Shown piece after piece: positions 1 to 11,339 of a stretch of DNA of 64,000 bases. Under the pieces are notes generated by a model. That model saw nothing but the letters and a program-made list of their open reading frames with translations, was not told the origin of the DNA and made no database searches. The position numbers were made by a program, and so were the translations under genes. Source of the stretch: Nemopilema nomurai (lineage: Eukaryota > Cnidaria > Scyphozoa > Rhizostomeae > Rhizostomatidae); NCBI GenBank assembly GCA_003864495.1, contig ML133376.1, positions 1,416,428 through 1,480,427 on the forward strand, read 5' to 3'. Within the stretch, counting starts at the first letter, position 1; each line of letters opens with the position of its first letter.

Positions 1-637
1 ATGAAATCGTAGCCCTGTTTTTAGACTGGAGGGGCTTGCCTCCTGATGTGGTTTTTGTTTTGTTTCTCTGGAGGGTAGGTTTTGGAATTGAGGAGGAAGT
101 GGGGTCAGGATTTGGCTCAATGGTCTTCGTGCAACTTCCTCCTTCAAGAATTTGGTTCATCAGTTTTTGCATTGAGGCAACTAGAATTTTTAGAGTCTCG
201 TTTTCTCGCTTTAGTAGTCGAACTTCGTCTTCATTATCTTCCCCTTCCGTGTTCGCTCGTGGGGGCCTATTGTTATTGTTAGGCTCACGAGGTCCTCCGC
301 GACGATCATTTGCACCCCGTTTGTCAACTGAGGCACCAGAGCTTCCTCTTGATAGTTGAAGAAGTTGTCTTATCAGTTGCTCGATCTCCTGTTTAATATC
401 TCGATAGTTAATGAATATGGACTTGCAGTCAAGACAAAACCATGCACCAACACCGTCACTAGGCCCTGAAAATGTCTTCCGGGAGTCTATGCAGTAGTTG
501 TGAAACCATGAATCACATCCGTCGCAGGCCACCATGGGCCCTGCTTCTTCGTTATTTCTATCGTAGAAACAGACATCGAAACAGTGATACACTTTGCTTT
601 TTTCTATTGGCTTAAAATAAGTCGTTATTTTCTTCAT
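1..637 (-). CDS. PHD-finger plus coiled-coil ORF, probable retroelement ORF1, partial (runs off left edge)
   Basis: Reading the minus strand from the ATG at 637-635 gives 212 codons without a stop to the window edge. Residues 19-71 form a complete C4HC3 PHD finger: Cys19, Cys23, Cys38, Cys41, His46, Cys49, Cys68, Cys71, with the usual Trp (W44, W66) before the last ligand pairs. After it comes a short helix rich in Glu, Gln and Leu (about 75-95), a polar Asn/Arg/Pro-rich linker, and a second leucine heptad-like helix (about 135-165), then a Thr/Ser/Pro/Lys-rich tail. PHD fingers followed by coiled coils are known in ORF1 of CR1-like non-LTR retrotransposons, so I infer a transposon ORF. A host chromatin-reader gene is the alternative. 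Its 5' side directly abuts the broken INCENP duplicate at 687. Confidence 0.72.
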   Translation of the reverse strand, partial: MKKITTYFKPIEKSKVYHCFDVCFYDRNNEEAGPMVACDGCDSWFHNYCIDSRKTFSGPSDGVGAWFCLDCKSIFINYRDIKQEIEQLIRQLLQLSRGSSGASVDKRGANDRRGGPREPNNNNRPPRANTEGEDNEDEVRLLKRENETLKILVASMQKLMNQILEGGSCTKTIEPNPDPTSSSIPKPTLQRNKTKTTSGGKPLQSKNRATIS

Positions 638-672
638 GTCATGACATGAAATTCTTCCCGTCCGCCGGCCAT
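634..672 (-). CDS. Short upstream ORF overlapping the PHD ORF start by ATGA
   Basis: A 12-codon ORF starts at 672 in a strong context (A at -3, G at +4; codons Met-Ala-Gly-Gly-Arg) and ends with TGA at 636-634. Its stop overlaps the start codon of the PHD ORF (637-635) as ATGA. This arrangement is typical of termination-reinitiation coupling and could keep the downstream ORF weakly translated. Function is inferred only from layout. Confidence 0.35.
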   Translation of the reverse strand: MAGGREEFHVMT

Positions 673-686
673 CTTGCACGTGAAGT

Positions 687-2244
687 CTTTTGAGCTGGAT
701 CTTCCTCGTCGTCCGTTAAATCATCTTCAGTTAAGTCATCGATGTTATATGTCGCCACAGATGGTGACTTCTTCTTGTGCAGCTTGCTTTTAACTTTGTT
801 TAGCGTCGGGGTTATGTATGAAGTGCATTGGACCTTCTGAGTGTGCTCGTGATTTCATCACGGGCGCCTCGAGCGCCATCTCTGCTTTCTCGAAAGTTCG
901 TTTGACTTCGATCTGTTTCTGCTCCAACTTTGTCGCATTATGTTCTTTTATTTCCTGTTCTTTCTTCATTAAGTTTCCTTTCCTGCTCCTCCGCCTCCTT
1001 TGAATGGGATTCGCCCTCCTTTCTAATTCTCTCAGCTTCATCAGCTTCCTTTCTCAAGCGCTCCTGTTCCTCTCTCTCTTGACTTCTTCGCTTTTCGAGA
1101 CGCTTCTTTTCTTGTTGTTCTCTCTGTTGTCGCTCCTCCTTCTCTCTCTGAGCCTTCTCTTCTAATCTCTGCCTTACCAAAGCTGCCCTCTCTTCCATTT
1201 CTCTTCTAATTCGCTCCTCTTGCAGCTGCAAGGCACGTTGGTGCTCTTCGATTCTTTGTTCCTCTTGTCTCTTTTGCTCCTCGATCTTTTTCTTTCGCTC
1301 AAGCTCTTCATACTCTTGCTTTCGTTGCAAAAGTTCTGATCTCCATTTTTCCTCCTCTTCTTTCTCCGCCAATTTGGCCTTTCTCTCCGCTTCTTCCTTG
1401 CGCCTTTTCGCCTCTGCCTCCGCCATCTTCCTCTCTCTCTGTTCTCTTTTCATTTGACCACCCTTTTCCTTATCTCTTTTGAGTTTTTCTTCTTTCTTTC
1501 TCAACAGCTCAAACTTTTCTCGCGCCATTCTAATCTTAACTTCGTCCGCCTGGGCATTCTGCGTTTGACGTTCGGCCACACGTTGCTCGCGCTCTTGACG
1601 CAACCTAATTAAGCGTAGCAGATAATTAGATGCAATCAGTATAGAACATATTCAATGAGATTTTGTACTTAGTCCTAAAGGACACCTTTCTGAGCATTTG
1701 TTTGATAAGAAAAGGAGCTTGGTATTTTAAATAAAGTCAATTATTTAATGATATTACATCTGCTCCATTAAATAACTATACTCAACAAAAATGCAATTTG
1801 GCAATATAAATCTCAAAATAGTTTTATAACAAAATTGTTCACAACTAAGTTGGCCAAAATAATAGAGCTGCAAACGGGTTCCATGTCAAAAGTTAGTTTC
1901 TTTGCAGTAAGCTGTCATTGCCTAAATATCATCGACCAAGAAAGGACACCGTTCAAAGAAGATCTCTTGACCATGGACATACCAGTAGGTACAAAATACG
2001 ATATGCAGTCGCAGTTTAATTGCATTGGTGTCCTTCCCCATCAATATTCTCATTTCCATTAGAGAAAGTCCGCCAAATTAGCCTGCAGATATCTCATACC
2101 ATTAATGGAAACGTAAATTGATAGTAAATCCCTGCATCTTCACCAACTTCTGTCTCGCCTCATCGCGTTGTCGGGCTAACTCTTCCTTGCGTCGTATCTT
2201 GTCCTAGTAAGAAAGGATGGTCATTAAAATATTATCAAGGAGTG
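687..2244 (-). pseudogene. Partial duplicate of INCENP exons 5-6, truncated (pseudogene fragment)
   Basis: This segment matches 11547-14279 at high identity, including intron sequence. It keeps the coil-encoding frame open from about 1604 to 938: a very charged Glu/Arg/Lys/Gln single-helix region with motifs such as RQEREQRVAERQ and KFELLRKKEEKLKRD. Relative to the main copy it lacks 41 bases near 850, which shifts the frame so translation ends at 790 (…NPDAKQS). It also loses the IN-box after the DDSTDDEEDPA equivalent, and has a deletion of about 1.1 kb at 2137-2140 that removes the donor side of exon 5 (remaining part about 2140-2213). With no IN-box it could not bind Aurora B, so I call it a decayed duplicate. 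Confidence 0.8.
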
Positions 2245-3740
2245 GAGTATTAAGATATATAATTCACTTCCAATTTTCCCACTTTCAAATAGATACTATC
2301 GGTTGTTGATGACAGCACCAGTCACTTCTGCTAAAGATGAATGGCATTTAGCCGACTTAAATTGGTAAGTACCTACTTGCGAAAAGGATTTAACCGACGC
2401 AATCAATATAGATACAGTTGCAGCTTGCTGGGCAAAACTGAGACATAAAAGAATCAAGTGCTGAACAATAAATAATGCAAGTTATTTGAGAGTGTGGGGG
2501 CAATCGCCAAATTTCCCTCCACCATCCCCCCTTATAAAAGTTTTTGGAACATGTCACATAAAAATATAATTTGTGAAATTTCTTTCTTTTCACAATATAA
2601 AAAATAACCTAAGTATAAAGTAACATTTGATTAAATTATTATTAACAAAAATATGAATTTTTTGTGGTAATTCACTAAAATGCCAAAGGCAACCTCAGGA
2701 GTCAAAAATCAACAGATCGAGAGGGGGCTTGTTCGAGGGGGTGCTTATTGAAAATTTGTAGTTCTAGGGTGGGGGCTTATTTAAGGTGGGGGGGGGGAGA
2801 TTTTTCGAGGGAGAGGGCCAATTCGAGGATTTAAGTTATACTAAACGGATTGTTCTAAATACAATCGAATGACGCCAGGAAAACAAAGCATAGGTTGGGA
2901 GAGGCAAGGTGACGACAGATGAAATGCCATGGAGAGGAAATGCCATGTGATCAGAGCAGTGTTCTGATGTTGATGATCTCCATGGTGATTTATGATGATG
3001 ATGTCGTAATTGTTGGTTGGAGAATACCTTATGTGTTTGTGGAATGTGACGAACAGGAAGAAATGAGTGTGTGATCCATTGACACGCCCCCCCAGTTCTC
3101 GCCAGGATCCATTTTATAACTCGTCTAAATTCGAGGAGAAAATGTTAGGGGTGAGATCTTTGTGAGGTACTTTCATTTTCCCCGAAACTTCTTTAGAAAC
3201 TGCCACTTTAGGTTATGGAAAGTTACTTGATGAAGAAATTGTCAAAACACACCGATATTCCTTTTAAGCTATCTTTTGTTGAATGCCCTCATACTGAAAC
3301 AGAATGATGTGTCGATAGATCTTGGGTTTTGTAATTGAATTGCTGATTGCTGATTCCTGTGAAAGACAAACAGATGCTTCCGCCATAATTTATAATGGAT
3401 CTCAATCACAAACTATGTCTAGAAGTAATACCGGCTGGTATTCTAATGGCATTTTTTTAAAAGTGTCGGTTTGCTATATTACATTCTGTCTAGCCTGAAA
3501 TGTAACGTTCAATGATTCATGACGTTTTGTGTCCGCTCATATAACAACCCCTGCCAGTTTGCCATCAAATGACCAACAACTAGCCGAGCAAAGAGTCCTA
3601 AAATCTTTGAGTTTACAATGTTTGAAGGAAGAGATCCACCCTGTGAAATTGTGAATGAAGCGAACAGAGCCTGCTCTCTGTAGAGCGTAGACGCAATTTC
3701 ACGCCAGCTACCCCTATCGACGTCCAGCTTAATGATTCTG
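2245..3740. other. Intergenic stretch with no supported gene
   Basis: I see AT-rich sequence with G-rich low-complexity runs (about 2715-2825, with repeated 'gagggggc' and a run of nine G) and a short GATGATG run near 2994. All reading frames are short or interrupted, and none resembles a known protein. Confidence 0.5.
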
Positions 3741-3748
3741 CCCATAAA

Positions 3749-5250
3749 ATGAGGGCTAGAAAAGAGGAAGAAAGGATCGAGAATCGACATATTGTTGAGA
3801 TTGTTCGACATTTGGTCAAACAGAACACCGCTTTTCGTGGCCATGACAAATCGACAGATTCCAAGAATAATGGAACATTTTTGGAAGAACTTGAGTTTGT
3901 CTCTAAGTACCACGCACCCCTGAGGAAATGGATGGATACTCATCCTCAGAACGTTACAAATTTCTCCCACATGAGCCAGAATGAGATGATCAGTATTTTC
4001 AGCAACCTAATCACTGAGATTATCTGCAACGAAGTGCGTGACGAAGTAACTTCTCACAAAATAGCTTTCATGTCAATTATACTTCGGTATGTGACAGATT
4101 TTATAATAACTGAACGGTGTATCAGGCTTGTGCAGGTGTCCAGCCTGAAAGGGAAATCTTTAGCTGAAGTGATAATCGAGACATTGGACGACCTCAAGCC
4201 TCCGCTGAAAAATCGAATTGGGAAAGGCTTGGATGGTGCTGCAAATACGTCTGGCTAGGACGAAGGTGAGCAGCAGCACTTGACAGAAGCTGGTGCCGAA
4301 TTCTCAATATATTTTCATTGCTTTGCCCACAGACTTAATCTTGTTCTTGAGCATAGCGTAAAGGACGTACAAACAATCAACGCAATCTTCGAAACCATTG
4401 GAGACATATATCGCTTCATGGAAGGGTCGCCTAAAAGACACAAAGTTTACGAAAACCACTTGAAGGCAAAAGGAATCACTTATGGAAAGATCGCTTTGCA
4501 TTCCTTCTCTGATACAAGGTGGTCTGCTCGCTCAGACAACTGAGAGGTTGTTTTGAATGTGTACCCTGCCCTGTTGTCAATGTTCAAGGAGCTTTCCGAG
4601 CAGCACATTAATGTAGCAACTGGTTTGCTGGTTCGTCTTAGGCAATTTCGATTTGTAGCAGCTTGCCTCATACTCAAGAAATGCTTTTCGTTAAGTCAAT
4701 ATGCTTCAGAGTATCTCCAGAACGAAGATATGGATCTCACTTCTGGAGTGGCTGCCATTCGGTATCTGAGAGCCATCTATGTCTGAGAGCCATGATGGAA
4801 TCATTTCGTTCTGACAAGGAGTTCGACACCTTCCTCGCCGAAGCGACTTCTTTTGCTGAAAAGTGTGGCAGCCAAATTCTGGATACAAGCTTCACCGATC
4901 CGAAATCAGCAGCTTTGCAATCAAAACGTCGGCGTACACTCCCAGCTCGTGTCCCAGATGGGCAAACAATGCTTGAAACATCAAGTGTTCCATGCAATCG
5001 ACCAGATGGTGAATCAGATTTGGAATGCTTCAGACGAGAGCTCTACTTTCCATTTTTAGATAAAATGCTGATTGAACTCGACAAGCGCTTTCTGACCAAG
5101 CATGTGAAATGATGTCACATGCAGCGGTTTTTCATCCACGCAATCTCTCTCCAGCAAATGTGTCAAAAATCGAGGCAATGGCTAAATTTTTTAAGCTTGA
5201 TAGCAATCGGGCTGGGCAGCAGTCACGCTAAAATGAACCACCGACATGAA
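3749..5250 (+). pseudogene. Degenerate ZMYM1-like / hAT-type transposase (DUF4371 region and dimerisation end)
   Basis: Successive plus-strand frames, broken by stops and shifts, read as one ZMYM1-like protein. 3749-4258 contains the 'NTAFRGHD' motif and '…ILRYV…LAEVIIETLDDL…IGKGLDGAA'. 4280-4543 contains 'YFHCFAHRLNLVLEHSV' and 'SFSDTRWSAR'. 4553-5112 contains the helical tail and a 'LYFPFLDKMLIELDKRF' dimerisation-like end. The catalytic-domain order matches animal ZMYM1-type domesticated or hAT transposases. The expected 'DE(T/S)…ISKKEQ' stretch is missing between about 4035 and 4075, so the copy has an internal deletion as well as stops (for example at 4256 and 4541). It is a dead copy. 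I saw no clear terminal inverted repeats. Confidence 0.78.
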
Positions 5251-5361
5251 ACAATACAAGACAAAGTTTTGAAATGTAAAAGAACAAGGAAAGGATTTAA
5301 GAAAACTTACTTATCTTCGATCCTTCATTCAACTACGGCAATAAAATTAAATGCCAATTGA

Positions 5362-6627
5362 TAACGATACAAAACAGCCTAGTATGAACAGCATATGCAC
5401 GTAGGGTTTCACAGTATTCCCAGTGAGGGCAAAATGCTGGAGTAAATTCTGCTCACTGTCTGTTCTCTACATGCACACGTTAGACTACATTTATGAAAGC
5501 GTTACAACACTTAATTCTTAACTTTCATTGGTCAAGGTAATGTCCACATATTCAAATTCTATGACACAGATTGGTGAATAAAATTCTACTTTCTTTTACA
5601 ACCATAATATTATAAGTGATTTATGTGACTTAATCTTTTCAGTATGAGCTGGATCTAATAATGTAATGTGTTGAGCTTTCCAAAGCGAACTGGGATAACC
5701 AATCAGTAATAAATCATGTGCTTAACAAATTTAGGGCATATCATTATATTCGTTACAAAAAAGTGGAAAATGAATAAAAGTAAGCTGTTGAGCAAAGTAT
5801 CATAGTACTACTTGATTAATTTAGGCATGTGTCGATTGTTGAATTTCCATAATCGCTCAAACTTAATGCACGAAAGGATTGAGCATTTTTCATACTGTGG
5901 TGCGTCAGACCAAGAGTCATCCACCTCCCTTTATTTACTGTGACGGAGAATCAAGAAAGCATGCTGTAATATATCTACCTTGACGCTGTGCCCGTGATTT
6001 GCATGCATGGTTATATTTTATCAACAATGTTGAACGCTCTTTACTTTGAATTTCATGATTTCGTCATTAAAACCCAATTAGCAAAACTGAATTGATTGTA
6101 AGCCCTATACTGTGGCTCGACCGTATAATGGGGGTAACGTTACAAACCTTGCCCAATTTGCAGGGGCGCCTACCCTGAGGGGGCTGGGAGGACTGCTGGA
6201 GGGGCATAGGGGGCAAGAAGTGCCCTTGAATATACGACTTCTATGAAAATATTATATAACATTATAGAAATCTGATTGATGACAACTCCTTTCTGATACT
6301 GTTGATCTTTGACACCGAAAACTGTTAATTTTTATAAACTGTTAATATAATGGGGGTAACGTTATAAACCTTGCCCAATTAGCACTATTCTTACGAATTC
6401 TCCTATCGATTAATTAACGTTAATTAAGTGTCACCCATTATTGACAAACAACAGCAAAAGAATGTGTATTGCATTATGGGATTGGTGTTACTTTTTTGCT
6501 GAAACCATAGAGATAGGATTTCTATGGCTGAAGTACACTGAATGGGAAATATTCGTCAGAGGGAGAGTGCTTCCGTTTCCCAGCAGTGTGTCGAATTAGG
6601 AGAAGCACGAGAGAAAATAGCGCCAGT
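5362..6627. other. Upstream region of the G-gamma gene, no ORF supported
   Basis: AT-rich sequence holding the 35-bp direct repeat pair listed separately and a G-rich patch near 6165-6225. I see no coding frame. The presumed promoter and 5' UTR of the G-gamma gene lie at its right end, but no TATA box or initiator can be assigned with confidence. Confidence 0.4.
6124..6380. repeat. 35-bp direct repeat pair (6124-6158 and 6346-6380)
   Basis: The two copies differ at one base (C/T). They share a core beginning TATAATGGGGGTAACGTTA and ending CTTGCCCAATT, and are 187 bp apart. They may be the ends of a short mobile element or a local duplication upstream of the G-gamma gene. Confidence 0.7.
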
Positions 6628-9623
6628 ATGTTAGGGACAAACTCTGATGGCCAACAGGTCCAGCAATTTCAAAAGCAAATTGAACAGCTGAAGAGGGAAG
6701 TAAGAATAGATAGACGTCAAGTTTCATCAAGCTCTCGAGAGTATGTATGTTTTTAATTTGGCCTATTTTCACTTGAGCAATCGATCACCCAAAGGCATGG
6801 CCTCTTAAGCCTTCAATCTGCATTATAAAAATTTCAAATAATTATTATCAACGTGGAAAATGAATGAATACATCCAAAATTAATTTCTAGAGAAAAAAAA
6901 ATTTCGTTTACTTTCTAAAAATCTAAAAGTTAATAACAGCTAAAGATGAAAGACAAAGTCCAGGTTTGATACTCGATGATTGAGTTAGAGATTGCAAACC
7001 ACAATTTGCAAAAAATGCTATCGTTTACTGCAAATTACAATTCAACAAAGCATGCAATCAATTTGCTATTTCTCTATCACTTTCATGTCGAAATCTTGCA
7101 CACAGTGTTTTGTAACATGGACTTTGACAAAGGGAGTTGAAGGTCACCATAGGTCTAGGATATTTCCAATTTCATATAACAAACAATTTGAATATTTAAT
7201 TTAGTGCTTTTTATTCACAGAATTGACAGATATTTGTTTATTAGCTAACAGAATTGGGAGAGGATGAAGTTTGTGATCAATGTTTCTTAAAGTTAACTTC
7301 TTAAAGATTCTTAAACTTTCTGATGTCTTCCATTTAAAACTCTTAAATTTTGTCTATGAATCAATACACAAAATATCTTCTAGTTGCTTTCATAATGTCT
7401 TCTGAATAAGTTTATATGTTCATCAATATTCTTTTGATCCAACCTGATATCTACCTCGAACTGTTTCCATATTTGTCTAAATCTATAGATCCAATAGGGG
7501 GGCTCTCTTCTTGTTAGTTCATCTAATTAGAGAGTTCCTCCTTTAAGAAATTTCACAGTCAAAAATTAACTTCCTTCATTTATTTTACATTTTTCATTAT
7601 TTAGATTCTTCAATGTTTCTGTTAACATTTTTTTGTATTTTGTAAAATATTAATATTGTATGTGTGGAATTTCAAATAAATGAAACTGAAATTGAAACTG
7701 TTGTGACGATGAGGTGCATACTTAATGGTCAATGGTCTTTTACAGGTTTACATAGCAATACAGTCAACATAATTTCTACAGCTGTGTTTAATGAATTTGA
7801 AATCAGGTCCTTATTTAAACATAGCTTTTTCTACTACACTGTTGTTCTATAAGTACACTTCTTTAAACAGGAAACTACACAACTTGCAAAAACCTCATGA
7901 TTCCTCCTAGGCCATACAGAAATGACCCACATTCAATTTCCAAAGCAACATTGTATGATTAATATGCATCAAAGTTCAAGCCTAATAGTTTCATATCTTC
8001 TCATTTTTTGTTTTTGGACCAAATGAATTTTAAGTGTATATCAATTATGAAAGTCATTGGATATAGAGAAATAACACTCAAATGTGCAGTGTAATGGAAA
8101 CAAAAGACTTTGTCTTAAAACATGGCAGGATGATGTATATAAATTATCTTTTTGAAATTGTTTAAATCTTTTTTTGAATTGGCTCTTCTGTACAGGCTAG
8201 ACACCCATATTTCTAGATTTGACTGAATTTCAGTCTCAGTGATAATCAATAAAGTTTATGTTTAAGGGGAGTTTAAAGATGGATAAGTGTGTTTATGTAG
8301 ATAAAAGATTAGAATAATTCATGTGACAACAGAAGGGCCAAACTGATCTGCTGTGTGTTTATTCAAAGAATAACTCTTCATATAATTTCACAAAAACTAA
8401 TATTGTTTATTTAAATATTATATAAGAACATCTACCTAGCCTTTGTAACACTAGACACTATATGCAGCAACTAAGCACACTTTAGAAGTTTGAGAAAACC
8501 ATAATAGAGTCCTAAAACTGTGAAGCTATAACAACCCTATTCATTTACAAAGGGCTATTGATATGAAAAATCCAATTTTAAGATTGCTAGGCATTGCCTT
8601 TTAGTTTTAATCCAATAGCTGTAGTCCATGTGTTGGCTGCCCCATTGCTATGTAGTTACCTTAGGGTTATTCTATTTTAACCTACAGGGGCTTTCATATC
8701 TTTTGATGATATATTAAGTGGCCAATCTTCAATAATTACCTGGTCTATATATTCACATGTCTTTTTATTTGCTTATATTATATTAGATGCTTATCACATA
8801 CCTTCCAACATGTAGAGAAGGAAAAGCGGGAGACAACTAGAGCTGGGGGTCTGGGGAGCGCTCCGAGCCCCAGATATATTTGTATTGCATATTGTGCAAT
8901 TGAACTTGTGTTGATAGTCAGGCACATGTGAAAAACATTTTGTAACATAATTAAACCTTTCCTTAAAATCCTCAGAATAGATTGTTTTATATTTTTTATT
9001 TCTTGATGCCATACATCCTCAACCAAAGCAATTGAGGCGCATGTTTTATCTCTGAGAGAAATTCACAAAAGAAAAATTAGCCTGGTCACAGCTTCCAAAG
9101 GTCAAGTGACAATCAAAATAATTTGTTACGAAGAACACTTGAGCAATAAAATTCCACAGTTTGGCGTCTGGCTTTATCCGATGTCGTAACTATTGTAATG
9201 TTGTGAATTCATCGAATCGTTTCGTCCGTTATGAAAATGTTGCACTGTTGACAGTGATCTTGATTCTTCTTTATTTTATACCAGCTTTTTATTTTTATTA
9301 TAAGTTTTTTTCAAAAATCGGGAGGATTTTTTAATTGTTGGGAGGTCGGGAGATGACCTCTGAAATCGGGAGTCTCCCGGTTATACATGAATTATGGTTT
9401 TATCCAGTTCCATTTGTTGTTATTGCTTTTCAATTTTCATTTTTCCGATTTGTTCATTTTTCTAATTTCTTCAATCAAACTCCATATATATCAATGATAA
9501 ATTTTATCTGATGTCAACAGGATCGTTGCATTTTGTGAAAATGAGAAGAGCGGTGACCCATTGATTCCGAGGTTTCATGACAATCCATTCAGAGACAAGA
9601 AAGAAACCTGTTCTGTCTTCTAG
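6628..9623 (+). CDS. Heterotrimeric G-protein gamma subunit, two coding exons
   Basis: Exons 6628-6740 and 9521-9623 join across a GT-AG intron (phase 2) to give 71 residues, the usual length for the family (about 65-75). The first exon encodes a gamma-type amphipathic helix with 'QIEQLKREVRIDRRQVS', equivalent to the 'LVEQLKMEANIDRIKVS' region of animal gammas. The second encodes 'IVAFCE…DPLIP…NPFRDKK' and ends in the CaaX box CSVF, a prenylation signal. The protein would pair with G-beta at the inner face of the plasma membrane in GPCR signalling. The exons are individually too short to stand out, but together the match (NPFR motif, CaaX, length, spacing) is strong. The 2.78-kb intron contains a repeat candidate. 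The next upstream in-frame context gives no alternative start. Which gamma subtype it is cannot be told. Confidence 0.9.
8815..9390. repeat. Possible MITE inside the G-gamma intron
   Basis: The left side has CGGGAGAC at 8827-8834 and the right side its exact complement GTCTCCCG at 9372-9379, next to several further 'tcgggag' copies (9317-9370). The inverted match is short and no target duplication was identified, so this is tentative. Confidence 0.3.
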
Positions 9624-9726
9624 GCTGTGTAATGATGGAAAGTTATGTTCATGGAACTGCTACTGTTAAACTGAATTGAAGCAAGATATTATGTACCCCA
9701 GTTTTGAACTTTGTGGAGTTCAAACA

Positions 9727-10139
9727 TCAGGCCTCTCCGTTTAAGGCGCGCGATCACGCGCCTTGGCACGTTCCTGTCGTTTTCCAAGACGCCCAATAAA
9801 TCACGCACCTGGTTTATAAGCACCCTTTAAATCGCACTCCTTGTTAATTATTATACAAAGAGCCTTGCGGATTCGACATCGATTGATATCTAAACAAACT
9901 GTTGCTTCCTTCAATTCATCTTTCCAGGAAATTGTTATTGCCAAGTTAAAGAAAACACCTTTTGAATATATTTCCGGTAAATTGTATACTCTTTCTAAGA
10001 TACAATGTATTTAAATGCGAAAATATGCCGTTTCTGCCAACTTCAAGGTGAATACATTTTTTTGGTAAAACGCGCGCCTTAAAAAGGCGAGGACTGCGTT
10101 TGCGCAAGCGCCCACTATAATACTAGCTGAGAGGCCTGA
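9727..10139. mobile_element. MITE with TCAGGCCTCTC terminal inverted repeats and AACA target duplication
   Basis: The 413-bp element starts TCAGGCCTCTC and ends GAGAGGCCTGA, a perfect 11-bp inverted repeat. It is flanked by AACA at 9723-9726 and 10140-10143. It is more CpG-rich than its surroundings ('aaggcgcgcg', 'acgcgcgcct') and has no ORF. It lies just after the G-gamma gene and carries an AATAAA (9795-9800) that could serve as that gene's poly(A) signal. Confidence 0.65.
9795..9800 (+). promoter_or_regulatory. Candidate poly(A) signal of the G-gamma gene
   Basis: AATAAA lies 172 bp after the TAG stop at 9621-9623, inside the MITE that starts at 9727. Other AATAAA motifs occur further downstream (about 10465), so the choice is uncertain. 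Confidence 0.35.
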
Positions 10140-10143
10140 AACA

Positions 10144-11060
10144 ATTCATAATGGTTTGTCGTCACTGTTTGTAAAGTTAAGATTTCATTCATCTTGATAC
10201 CTTCACAACCTCTTAATTAACATATCTTCGTATAGTATTTACCACCCATGTCACATTTAGTTGAGTAAACAGTTAGGCTGTTTTTCTCAACCAGTTTACT
10301 AATTTCCCTGTCCTTTTTATGATTTTTTCTGACATATGCCTTTGTCATTCTGATTTATAAAGAAATAATTAGAAACTACATATATATGTATCTGACACTA
10401 GCTTATTTTGAAGTTTGGATAGCTGTTATTGTAAGTAGTATTTTCATTTGCCACTTCATTGTAATAAAATCATCTTGGAGAAGCTGACTTGAGCAGTGTA
10501 ACTTTTCTAGATCTCTAGTTGCAGCCCTATTTATGTTGTTAGTAGTTAATCGTATGCACAACATTACAAATATGGTGACACACTGAGTGAATCACATCCC
10601 TGGATATTGGCAGTACCTGAACTAACATGTTTTCTTTTGATGTTGTTTCATTATTAAGGGGGCTTTTACATCACTAATCACCCAACAAAAAAGCTTCTTA
10701 TATTTGGAACCACAAAATTTGGAACCAAAATGTGTAGTTTCTAAATTCATAACTTCAGCTATAAAATTTTAGGACTGTCTTGCCTGAGAAAAATGATTGA
10801 ATACTTTGGTCAGATTCTGACACAGTTGTGCAGTCACTGCCAGTGGTGACTTTTTATCCTCAAAAGGGTAAAATTTGGCTTTGAAGTTAAGGGGCATTCA
10901 GAACCATTGCGCATAGAATAAGTAAGCATCATTGATCATAGTGTGACATTGATCAATCAGTCAGTGAAGGCAAGCTAGCTTGGCTCGTTACACTCTTCTA
11001 TTTCTTCGTCCAATTAAAGACAAATGTGATATATACATGGCAGCTGAGAAAACATCTACC
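10144..11060. other. Intergenic stretch between convergent G-gamma and INCENP genes
   Basis: No coding frame or recognisable repeat was seen. The two flanking genes converge here, so it should hold their 3' ends. Confidence 0.4.
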
Positions 11061-11066
11061 TTTATT
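11061..11066 (-). promoter_or_regulatory. Candidate INCENP poly(A) signal
   Basis: TTTATT on the plus strand reads AATAAA on the minus strand, about 275 bp after the INCENP stop codon (11342-11340). Confidence 0.4.
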
Positions 11067-11339
11067 TTAAAAACAAAATTAAGGCTTATGATTTGTTCTT
11101 CTAAGAATCGAGAAAATCTAAACTTGTACAAGGGGCTTTCGATTCGACAAATCTGAAGGAAACTTGTCTCGACATTGTTGAATTCGAAAAGGTCTGACCG
11201 TGTAAGATTTGCAAGGAGATACACATTAGAGAAACCAAAGTAGTCCAGATTCTTTAAATTATACAAATGAAGAAATAGAAGAATAAAAAGAAAATTCATA
11301 TGTTGTTCACATGAAACATTTTTTGTTGCCAGAATCGAT

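Noticed and set aside
36..359. 107-codon plus ORF near the left edge
   Set aside because: It is the antisense shadow of the minus-strand PHD-finger ORF, which has all zinc ligands in place.
818..1003. Cys/Phe/Ser-rich plus ORF
   Set aside because: It is the antisense of the INCENP duplicate; the same shadow appears at 11701-11907.
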